DNA of 64,000 nt from Cacajao melanocephalus. Its lineage: Eukaryota; Chordata; Mammalia; Primates; Pitheciidae. Location: positions 1 through 64,000 of the forward strand of contig CAUYLG010070563.1 in assembly GCA_963573385.1 (NCBI GenBank), given 5' to 3'. The first letter of the stretch is position 1. Each line of letters begins with the position of its first letter. Positions 48,921-64,000 of the stretch are shown one piece after another. Under the pieces are notes generated by a model that was not told the DNA's origin, ran no database searches, and saw nothing but the letters and a program-made list of their open reading frames with translations. The position numbers and the translations under genes were made by a program.

Positions 48921-50612
48921 TTGGAGTTTTGAGTTTGTACCTGATGTCGGTAGACTGGATGATAAAATGCTGTACCATCAGCATTATACCCTTAAGAGGA
49001 AGGAGTCTAGAATTGCATGTTTTCTGATGGCCTCATCTAACCTGCCATAAGACATAGCAGGGTTTTCTTTCTTCCCTTGTATAACTTCCCTGACCTTGTA
49101 CTTTGCAGCCTTGTTTGTTCCTCTTTGTTCTTCCAAGAGAGTGCCTCAAACTGCTCAGCTGTTCATTTTCACAGGGTTATATCTCGGTCAGTGGTAGGCA
49201 CTGTCTGGCCCCGATGATTGCCCTGGGGATTTCGGGCAGGAATGCCATCTACCTTGCAGCAGGCAGCCTCATTCTTTCCTTTTCCATAGGGGTGCACCAG
49301 GTGTCCAAAATTGGACAACTCTGATACAACAAAAGCTAGGGCCAAGGATTGGAACTCATCCAGACTTGCCAGGGTCACCAGAACTTCCACAATGTCTTAG
49401 TGCCAGGGGAGCTGCTGAGGAGGGTGTTCCACTTGGTGTGTTGGGCTTAGTGTAATTGGTTACTCTGCCCTTGTATGGTTGAAGCACTCGGCAAGCAGTT
49501 ACATGGGCCAGCTATGGTTCCCCCTGAGAGACGATTGGCCCTTGGAGGGGGGTCATCAATGCTGGCTCAATCTTGGGACTTTCTTTTTGAGAGCCCTTCT
49601 TGGGACTTCTGCAGACTAAAGGATTCTGATACAAAACCTTAAAGTATTGAACACAGTATTTGACAGTCTACCCTGTAAATTGACTCCCGTTTTTCTAGCC
49701 ACTGCTCCTGTCTAGCTGGTATTGTGGCCAAAACCTTTACAATAAAAATCGAGCGGTTCCTCCAGTTGTCGGGGTCAAATTGATTCCAATGGCCCAAGGA
49801 TGCAGCCGAGTTGGGGAATCATATAGAACAGTGTTTTTCATGGTGGTTTGGAAAAGCAAATCTAAGGAGGGCTTACTTGTTGATTCAAAGTTTCTACCTG
49901 GGTGAGGGGGTCCTGCTGGGGAAGTCCTGGAGTTGGTACTGAATCCCCAGGGGGTATTTCCCTTTAGGGTCCAGTCTTGATGTCCAATATCTGACCTTAG
50001 GTGGGCACTGGTGCCACTTTGTTTTCCTCCATAGGTAGCCTATGAGCTTCCCTTTTGTTCCTGGGTATAATCCCAGGCTTAGTATTGCCAATTTAGATGG
50101 GCTGTATCTTCCTGCATTCTAGGCCAAAACCTTAATACTAAGGTTAGTACTTCTCATAGTCAGCGAGGCCAAAGAAGGTATGAATCCCTGTGGCTGGCAC
50201 CTTATTCTGGGGTCTAAACAGAAAAAACTAAGAACAACCAAGATGTGTGGGGTCTTTAAGATTGTTCTTCTCTGCACTTCCCATGTATAAACAAAGGGGC
50301 ATGAAGATGGTAATGGGACTTGTGCAACAATTTCAGTCCCTGGTCCTTATAAAGCATCAATGAGGCAAGGATAGAAGTTAGATGATCAAATCGTCTGACA
50401 CTGCCACACATACATAAACCTGACTGTTGAATGGATGTGTCTTGTGCCTGGCAGGACCTAGACGCCCTGGTCCGTGAGTGAGCTGTCACGGGAGATTTTG
50501 GGTGCCATGGTGGCTTTTAACTACTTGACCCATGCCTGCAGGTGGCAGCTTTGACAAAGATAAAAGGAAACCCCAGACAACTGAGGTTACCTCCTGGCTT
50601 CACTCACCAGAA

Positions 50613-51005
50613 TGTTGCTGGATGGAAAGTCTTTAGAGTTGTCTATGTTCTTGGCACGTCCAAGAACTGAACAAAATACGAACGATGCAAGAGAACAGCG
50701 ATGAAAACAGTGTAGATCTACTGAAAGTCTACACTCGAGTAGGAGAGGGCTCTAGCAAGCAGCTCCGGGGCCCCAGTGTTCTTCAGGGTGTTTAAGCGAA
50801 GAACCTTAACATCGCTAGGTGACCTTTAGAGGCCTCCGACTGGTTACATGCTATGAAGGATTGGCCCATGGCCATCCAAGGCTGAGTGACATTCTCAGGA
50901 GTGAGGACATGGCCTGTATGCTGCCTACCCTTGCCTAGAACTGGCTGCACCTGCCCGTCTCATGCCTTAACCCTCAGTTATCCTGATTCCCATTCTCCAG
51001 CCTCA
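50613..51005 (-). mobile_element. ERV 5' LTR (right, antisense)
   Basis: Partner of the LTR at 45834-46236. Its inner edge on the minus strand ends in CA, followed by TT and then ctggtgagtgaagccagg, where a tRNA primer-binding site would lie. I could not match it to a tRNA with confidence. Confidence 0.7.
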
Positions 51006-52061
51006 ATTCACTGGCTCGCATCTTCACTGGTTGGATTGAATCTGGGGCTAAACACGTCTGCACTTAAAGTTAACACGTGTTTGACATTGCACCTTTGGGC
51101 AGAAAGCAAGACTATGCTTGAGTGAAGACGCCGTCCCTCCCCCGCCTGTTCTATCAGCATCTGAAATGGAAGAGTGGAAGATGAGCCTCTGCCGTGTTTA
51201 TGCTGACTTGGTCTTAGTTCCTAACAATCCTCCACTAGACTGAGGTTTAAGAGCAGGGACTGCCCCATCAGTTAGGGCAAAGGGCATAAAGCGGCTGAAA
51301 CTTGGCTGGTCACCACTTTGTAAGTGGCAGCCCTAAGGATGTTAAGCTTTGGGCCCGAGAATGCTGGCTGCCCACATATAGGGAAAGGGCAAGACCAACA
51401 ACTTGGGTGCCCAGTTGTCTTATTACTATTGGGAATGGGCTGCTAAGCAGACCCAAACTTGTCATTCCTGCACTTGCCTCAGGAAGCCTGTGATCATGGT
51501 CTGATTCCTTGGGACACTTGATGCTTTCTAGAACTCCAACTTGTCTCTTTAGTTGCACCCTGCTGGGCCTGGTGGTACTGGACAGAACTTACCACTTTGG
51601 AGCAGGCTGAACAGTCGTAGCACGCGATCCTGCCACAGCTGACTGGACTGAGGAGACTCGTGGCTTTCATGGGGGCCCTGCTAAGATGACATAGCTTCAT
51701 GTGTATGCCTCACTTCCTGTTACACTTCCTGTTACACTTGACATGTAACTGGCTAAATAATTCTCAGAGCTGGGAACTGAGTTTGAGAGTGGAAAGATCT
51801 CATGGATAACTGCTACTGAAGCTGTGGTAGGTGACTGGGATGTCATTACAGGAGAGCCTCCTGCTTATTGGAGAGGGAATACCCATGCCTGTAGGCAGTG
51901 TCATGCTGGACCTCTATTGACTTCAGGGATGGCACTGTCTTCGAGAGGCTGAAGAACCTCAAAGCTGTAGTGAACAGACTGTTCATGCAAGGAACGTGTG
52001 GAGCAGTGAAGTGGCATTGGCCGGCCTGACAACTGCATCTGATCTCTTAAGGTGTGCAGTT
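51006..52061. other. Unassigned sequence with a possible L2 tail
   Basis: Near 51228-51275 ctccactagactgaggttta with agagcagggactgcc resembles the L2 3' end. Nothing else is recognised. Confidence 0.4.
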
Positions 52062-57004
<4,943 letters not shown>

Positions 57005-57400
57005 AATAGCCTGTTTTCTATTGCTGCATAACAGACTTAGCAGCTTTTAAAACACTCCAGCTCGGCTCTGTAGGCCAGTAGTCCAGGCAGTGACTGAGAC
57101 TGTTCTGGTTCCCAAGGCTGAAAATTGAGGTGTTAGCTGGGCTACCTTCTCATCTGAAAGCTCTAGATGTTAGCTTCTAAGCTTATGCTTGGTGTAATTT
57201 GAGTTCTTGGAACGTAGGATCTGCAGTATCTTTGTGGCTGTCAACTGGGGGCTGCTGTCCTCCTGGGGCTTCCCGCCTCCCTTGCTCTGTAGCTCTGCTT
57301 TCAAGCCAGCAATGGTGTGTTGAATCCTTCTCGGGCATTGTCTGACTTCTCTTAAAGGACTTGTGACTAAGTGGGGCCCGCTCAGGACAATCTTGTCCTA
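57005..57400 (-). mobile_element. MLT1-like LTR (ERVL-MaLR), decayed
   Basis: ttctattgctgcataacaga, cggctctgtaggccagtagt, caactgggggctgctgtcct and aagccagcaatggtgtgttg follow an antisense MaLR-type LTR. Several blocks are shortened. Confidence 0.6.
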
Positions 57401-60400
57401 TAATCACATGCATTCTCATGTACAAGGTCTGCCCACTCAAGGGGTTATGTGGGGTGTACCCACATACGGTTGAAGTCTTGAGTCACACCTGTGAGAATGC
57501 TGCTCTACCACCTATGACATCTGCTAGTCTCCCTGAGGAGACAGGTCTTGGCTCCCTCAATGACCCCGGCACCTGGAACTGGAACATTGAGATGCTGGAA
57601 CGCTGGGGCCGAGTCTCATATTCAGGGACTCGAGTATGTTTCACCAGATAATGTCTCTGCATAGATGCAGCTTTTAAGACACCAACTACATATCCCAACT
57701 TACGAAGGCTGCCTAAGATTAAAAGCGGATCCTTCCAGCTTGTATGATGTCCAAAGCATACCCAAAATCTCAAACTAGCTCTGCTACTAATGCCGTCATC
57801 AGTCACAACTTGCACTACAGGCAATAATGAACTAAAGCTCTCCAGGCGCACGACTCGCTGACTGGTGGGAGAGTAACTCTCGAATGCCCCTTGTAAGGAG
57901 GCACAAAAGGATTCCTCCAGAGATCTTCTCGCGGAAAAATCCCTATGCTGGGTGAGTGCTGCCCCCTCTAGGTCAGAATGAATAGTCTTGTGCTGGCTTT
58001 GTACTCGCCACCCAGGAACTGGAGTGTCCAGTAAAAGTGGTGCACTGAGACCTCACTACCTTCCTCGGGAGGGAAGTAGCTTCTGGGCTGTGTTGTTATC
58101 CCCAAATGTATGTCGGGACTACCTACTTTTTCTTTGTTCTTGTAGGGACCAGGGCAGTGCCACATCAAGGGCAAGGAATCCAATCCTGACCGTCCTAAGC
58201 CTGCCTTTCCTATGTAAAATAGAATTGCTCACTGCATGGCAAGCCTGCCACCATTCCTCCCTAAACCCATGGTAGACATTGCTAATCCATCCCGGAACTT
58301 GGTTTATAGTGAGCTTCTACATCTGGAGTTCTCGGTGTTTCTGGCAGCTACTAGCAGTTGACTGCAATATAGACCCTAAGGAGTCAAGAAGGATGATGGC
58401 TTATAACAAGCCTCAGTCCTTAACTCTCCACACTGCTGGAACAGTAGTGGTATGTGCTGAAACAAAAGCTGGATTAGCCTGGTGACTTCTTTCCTCAAAC
58501 CTCCCTTGCGTGAGAGTAAAGGGGCCAGGCTCTGGGAGTCCCTATCCTTACCTAAGCTCAATGTGGATATTGAGGTTGGAGACTGCAAAGTCGAAGACAC
58601 CTCCAAGATGAGATTGTCTTGGGCTCATGGATCTGTCTGGGAGCGAAGCTGCACAACATCTAAATGTGAGGCCAGAGTCTTCCTAGTCCTTCATCATAAG
58701 GTTTTGGGAAGAAACCCGGTCTCGCCTTCAGGGGTGTTCTAGTCTGGGTTTTGTTGCCAACAGCTGTGTCTTAGCCTGCATCTCTTAACCTCTTGGGACT
58801 CAAAAGCAATGAATACCTGCTAACCTTCAGGCTTTCAGGGATGGTATGTTGTGGCAATTGGCAACTATCAGGTCTTGAATGGGCCAATCTTCCCCTAAGG
58901 CTGAATAACCTTAACTCTTTCCATGTGATCTCCATCTTCATCCTTGTAACTCTCCGAGCTTGTATTGGGTCATCTTTCAGCCCTTTGGGGGATACTGAAC
59001 TCCTCTGGTGAACAGGTCCTGTTAGGGTGGTGACATGTGACTGCACAGATGCTCCTGAAACCAGAGCATCAAAGCCCATCACAGGCTCATGCTGGCCCTC
59101 CGGTGACTGGGCAACGATGGCCAAGCCTCGGCCCCGTGGGTACTGCTTGCTCGATGGCCTCCTTCTACACACTGCTTCAACCCGAGCTCACGTCTCCACC
59201 CGGGACTACAGGGCCTGAGATGGGGAACTATGGAATTGCGGGGGAATGGCTTCAAATCTACTGAACCCTAGCTTTTAAACCCTCAAGATGTGAGGCTGCT
59301 ATCCTAGATAAGATGGCTTAAAACAGGATATGAAAACAAATTTCTTAGCCTGGGAATGTAGTGGAGTAATCCTTCGAACAGATCCCTGAATGCTTATGCT
59401 ACAGAGCTGCTTTGCACTGAGGATGCAGTGTGGGAGCATCCCTGCTGGCATGGAATGTTCTGGATGAACATACAATGTCGGGTAGTGATCGTCTTTATGA
59501 AGGAACAAAGTGGGCATACAAGAATGTCTCAGATAAAATGTCGAACTTAATGTCTGACCTGCCTGAAGCTATCTTCAGTAAAACAACTTGACCATGCCCA
59601 TCCCACCCACATCTTGATGCAAAGTCCACTGTCAACTCCAGGGGTGTGTGCTTTCACCCTCGGGACACTTACGAGATGTTCTTCAGAAGGGTAGAAGAAA
59701 CCTTCACCCTAAAACTGAGAACCGAGGGTAGTGAGTTCTGGACTTGGAAAGCAGAGTATTTCTAGTGTCTGGAAACTCCCTGAAGGGTGGGGCACCATCA
59801 CAATGGGAAGAACGTGAAGCCTATTTCTCCTGGAGGACTTCTAGCCTTCGGTTGAAGGAGTCGAGCCTGCTGGGCATCTAGTCTGTAAGGATGTACATGG
59901 TTGGCCTTGGATTTTCTGAACCTGTTTCTAGACGCAGGCCCACGAAGTTCAGGGCAATGACTTCATCTGGTTTCAGTTTGTTAGGCTCATGTTTGACTCA
60001 GCCCTTGGTGCCACTCAGAATAACTCATGTGTTAGTGGGAGCAAGAGCAAGTACTACCGTATGGGTACTGGATCATAACTCGGAAGCGAAGAATAGGCAT
60101 ATGACAGCATAGACCACAGAAACAAAGTGGAATGTCCTATATCGTGCACACATGTGGGAAAAGATCAAAATAGCAAGCCTGCACAAGCTACTGAGGACAG
60201 ATGGTCAGCACAATAAATGGGAGAACAGGGGCCTTCCCTGACCCATTAGACCCATTTTGGGCTCTAGACTAATTTGAACCCCTTGTCTCTCCCTGGACCT
60301 TCCCTAACCCCCATCTGAGACCAGCTGGAGAAATGAATGGTTTCCAAACTGAACAGGAAGGTGACCAGAGTCTCGGCCCCAGAATGGAGTGAAAAGATAG

Positions 60401-63394
60401 CAAACTCAAATGAGGGGATCCGGCAGACTGCAAGTGTCATGGAGCCCTGAGTCTTCACTCCCAAAACCAGTATAATGCTTAATGGGTCCAAGTAGGTAGC
60501 TCCTGAAAGCTTACCTTATTGACCATCTCGGCTGTCTGCTTTGGGAGAAAACTACCAACAGTGCCTGCTTTGGGAGAAAAGTAAATGGCAGTAACTCAGC
60601 CTCGAGGTAGAGTTCTCCGGAGCACCTGGATAGAGCATGCTCACAGGTTTGTCACCTGAACAAGGAACAGTAGTCTTGTATGTACAGTGCAGTCTTCATA
60701 CTTGGAAGACCCTGTAACTTCAGCCTCTGATTCTCCAATGTGGAACAGGCATCCCTTCCAAAGTTTCCTCTGAAAGGAGTCTTCTAGCCAAGGCCTTGGC
60801 GTTCTGTATGGAATTGCTTCTCTACCTCTTCCTTCCTGTGGGAAGGGGCCGGCAAACAGGCCCCCATTGTGTTGGTGCCTGTGTTCAAGTCTCCATCCCC
60901 CTAGGAGATGGGATTCAAAGGACTCCTGGGCCAGAATCCCTTTTGCATGGGATATTGTCCGTGTAAAGCTGTAAGCCTCATACGGTACAGCATTCCCTCT
61001 ATTTTGGGATAAGGTTGACTTTAAGTGGTGTGGCCTTTGGGGGAGGACTCGTGCTTTTAATAGCACTCTGTTTAAAGCCACTTCATGGGAATGTGTGAAC
61101 AGCAAGTTAACACACCCATTGGGTGGCAGGACTGGTGGGGAGACACCTTGGCAGGGGAGTATCGAGGTTCTCTAATACTCCGAACTCTAGTTGTCCCTAA
61201 ACTTCCACAAGCAAACACACTAATACAACATGTGCCACTAAAACTCCTCCCCGAGCCTTGTGAAAGGAAGGCAGTCTGAAGCCAGAAGTGAAGACGACGG
61301 AGCAAGCGTCAAGCTCATACGCTGTTTGAGCAACTCTGCACTGGTCATTTAAACTCCGTACCTCTCTGCTGAGGATGTGGGTTAGAACAGTGTCGCTTCT
61401 CCCAGTAATCTTACTTGCATAGGTAATTGCCTCTTGAAGCCCCCACTCCTTGAGCTCAGTTCACTTGTTCGTCACTCAATCCCAAGTGGGCCAGTGTCTA
61501 GCACAGAACAGCTGTTAGATGCTGCATAAACTGAACGTAAGCAGCATTTCTGATTATCCCTCCAAAGGGGAGTCTCCTTATACTTGTGCCTTAGTATGGC
61601 ATGAGATCGTGTTAGCCACTTCATTCTGAAGTACTGCTTCGCGGTTCTCCCCTGAAATCAACTGTTCAAAAGAAGCAAACGTTATGCAGACATCTATTCC
61701 TAGGGTGTGGTCTCACTGTAAGTGCTGGAGGCCACTGCTACAAAGTGTTACTGTGGCTTGATAACATTTCTAGCTCACAGCATTGTATACCCAAGCTGTC
61801 TAAATGGAAGTAAAGATACGTGAAAAACTCCAAGTAGCTCTATTCTCAAAAGGTAGAAGTGTACAGACAAGTTACCTAATACTTAGATCTCTTCACTTAA
61901 GACTTCAGTGTAATACTACAGGTAAGCACGCAGTTTGATCTACATGTACATCTTGAATCGCACTCCCTTTGCTGAGAAAGGGCTCTGTCTCCTTTGAGGA
62001 ATCTCGAATGGCACTGACTAAACATCCTGCTGTCGGTGAGTGATTCTTCCAGCCTCTTACTCATTAAAGCAAGCCTAGCTTTAAAAGTGGGAGCTCTACT
62101 GCTAAGTTATTACTGATACCCCTCAACTACCAGGCTCTCAAACCTGCTATGAACATTAAGATTTGTCTCTCTATTCTACCTAAGCGCTCTGAGGCCACAG
62201 AAGAATGCAGACCCAATATGGCCAAACGTTTTTTATCAAAGACTTCATAGACACTACTCCTTATAAAGTGGACTCTGCTTTCTGAAAGCTTATGTAGACC
62301 AAACCAGACAGATCCTACAGGCTCGGTGTGTGCCAGGCATGCAAACTGCAGACACTCCTCGGCTCCTAGCCCTACTCAGCCATGAAAGCCTGTCCTGAAG
62401 AATCTGTATCCCTGTGCACTGTATCTAAGGGTTAACTCTTATCTGCAACAGGTAGGTTCAATACTGAGAAATGGGTATTAGTCTGTCTGAATGTCCTGCT
62501 TATACCACAACCTGTAACTGTCTTCAATACAACATTCTTGAAACTTAAGGATGAGCTTGCTGTTGTCCTTAAGCTTGTCAGTTATAAAATTGTGACGTGA
62601 CGGGCAAGAGGTGTGTAGGGCTCCCTGGTAGCCTACATCTAAGAGTTACTCTAAGGGCCCAGTCACCCTGCTGTGGCCTCGTAGAAGGCAATGGATTTGT
62701 TAGCAGGTGGCTCCTTTCACCTACACGTCTGGGTGTGTAAAGACCAACTCAAGTTATGGAAGTTAAACACATAATCTGCCTGCCTGCTTTGGAGAGACCT
62801 GCCATCTCCCCACTCCCAGTGTTTTTATCTTACCCTTGCTCACCAGGAACTTGCAAAGAGTTACACTGAGATTTGGACTCTAATACCCTCACCTTCTCAA
62901 AGGATGAGTAGCGATCTTATGCCTTTTCAGCCTCGGTCCTTGCTCTGAGATGCTACTTAGGAAAACTCCGTAAGACATCTTGAGACAGAGCTGGTCTCAC
63001 AGGTGACATTGAACTTAACCTGGAGTTAGCAGACTTCCTCACTTGAGGCATTTGGAAGGTACTCAAAGTAGCAGACTACCTGGGGTCCTTGGGAGTCTTC
63101 TGACAAAGATCCTTCTATAAACAGGTTAATGCTTTCCTCCAGTATGATGGTTCTACAGAGGCGGGACCCTCAAGATTCATACCCTCTCATGAGAGTGCCT
63201 GGGCTATCATCTCAGACATGAGTTTGATCACTTCTGCACCCATGCTTTGGGTTTCCTCAGAACACAAGAATCCTGCCACAGAAAGGCTGAAGCTGGAAAC
63301 ACTTCTTAGCAGCCTCTAGGCTCTCCACTGAGTTGTTGTGGCTCTTGGTCCCATTGGGTGAGTCCAGGCTTTGAGATTTGTGTTCCCATCATGG
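57401..63394. other. Long stretch, no gene and no clear repeat
   Basis: Six kilobases with only faint traces, such as an L2/MIR tail near 61490-61540 (gtgtctagcacagaacagct). Open frames up to 154 codons (60641-61105, -) have no recognised domain. Composition is near 47-50 percent G+C with CpG more frequent than in the left part. Confidence 0.4.
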
Positions 63395-63460
63395 CCCCAC
63401 GACTCCTGGCTTTAATTTCCCCACCTGTAAAATGGGGAATGCTGGGACCTATGGAGTTGT
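63395..63460 (+). mobile_element. MIR SINE fragment
   Basis: ggctttaatttccccacctg with taaaatgggg is a MIR core; the preceding block is shortened. Confidence 0.6.
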
Positions 63461-63639
63461 ACATAAACATCCGTCTCCTGTAGGGTGAACTCAGAAGGAC
63501 AATGATTAAAACCCAGACAAGTTGACCCTTAAGATCCACACTGTTCTTGGCTGAAAGTGGGTCTGAAGTCACTGTGCTGCTTTAGCCACTGAATTTGACT
63601 TGATTCTGTGCCTGCTAATGTCCTTATGTAGCTCTCCTG

Positions 63640-63725
63640 AGACAGCTTTTTAACTTAAATCCAGGGGTACCTGTGCAGGCTTGTTACACAGGTAAAACTG
63701 ACGGGGGTTGTCATACAGGTCATTA
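63640..63725 (-). mobile_element. L1 3' end fragment, antisense
   Basis: tttttaacttaaatccaggg, gtacctgtgcaggcttgtta and cacaggtaaaactg follow the antisense L1 3' UTR, then the match breaks off. Small losses are visible. Confidence 0.7.
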
Positions 63726-64000
63726 CATCTTTCCTGAAGTGGGATGAAGATGTCCATGGCCCATAGAGGCAGATGCACATTGCTATATGCTAGAGTTATA
63801 TCTGGGCACTAAGGTGGGTGGGGCGATACCAAGACAGGATGCTCTTATTATAAGCCACAGCCAGAAAGGGAACGAACACACAAATGGCATCTCCTAAATG
63901 GCCATACAGACTCAGTTGCTGCAAAACCTACTTGACTGCCCAGTTACATGCTTCATTTGCTTGTCCGCCACAGTGAGGGTCAGGCTGGACTCATCACCCC
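63726..64000. other. Unassigned sequence at the window end
   Basis: Nothing recognised beyond the L1 scrap. Confidence 0.4.

Larger units (their letters stand above)
46237..50612 (-). mobile_element. Decayed class I ERV internal region
   Basis: Between the two LTRs, 4.4 kb hold gag and pol remnants on the minus strand with many frame breaks. From right to left: leader, gag (nucleocapsid trace near 48.75 kb), protease-like region (about 48.36-48.56 kb, weak), and integrase (46.64-47.50 kb). Too little DNA separates protease and integrase for a full reverse transcriptase, and only about 400 bases remain for env. It is not coding. Confidence 0.7.

Noticed and set aside
45834..51005. Intact provirus
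   Set aside because: Frames are broken throughout, pol is shortened, env is nearly missing and the LTRs are strongly diverged.
60641..61105. 154-codon minus-strand frame
   Set aside because: No domain or homologue recognised; in a 64-kb window a few frames of this length are expected by chance.

Overview
The window looks like ordinary non-coding primate nuclear DNA, very probably human. It carries AluJ and AluS copies, MST/MLT1-type ERVL-MaLR LTRs, MER5A and MER20 DNA transposons, and a deep background of MIR and L2 copies in both orientations. I recognise no functional protein-coding gene. The longest open frame is 226 codons and runs into an Alu; the other open frames are short and fall in repeats or unique DNA without a recognisable domain. 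No intact RNA gene was seen. Family names come from remembered consensus features, not from a search, and most boundaries are good to about 10-20 bases.

Layout: 1-9.7 kb is L1, L2, MIR, MER20 and MLT1-type fragments with a C-rich tract, a 29-bp minisatellite, two rearranged or old Alus and a long pyrimidine tract. 9.7-24 kb holds a three-monomer Alu, many MIR/L2 copies, a MER5A, a MER20, two MaLR LTRs (one with a perfect 5-bp target duplication) and a 40-nt 5S rRNA fragment with 14-bp duplications. 24.1-24.6 kb is an unexplained inverted repeat with arms of about 134 bp. 24.9-42.2 kb is L1-derived DNA, MaLR LTRs, seven Alus, a U2 snRNA 5' fragment with 15-bp duplications, and a dense patchwork of MIR, L2, MER5A and hAT pieces, several nested in one another.

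From about 42.2 kb to the end the character changes. There is only one Alu, no long A/T homopolymer or microsatellite, and a somewhat raised CpG density. The main object is a heavily decayed class I endogenous retrovirus on the minus strand (about 45.8-51.0 kb) with two diverged LTRs, recognisable gag nucleocapsid and integrase remnants, and almost no space for env. Flanking it are a solo LTR (45.0-45.4 kb), an MLT1-like LTR (57.0-57.4 kb) and a scrap of L1 3' end near 63.7 kb.

The most unusual signals are the two short 5'-end fragments of structured RNAs (5S and U2), each bounded by direct repeats and without a poly(A) tail, and the 24.1-24.6 kb inverted repeat. Nothing in the window works together as a gene system; the story is one of layered retrotransposition.
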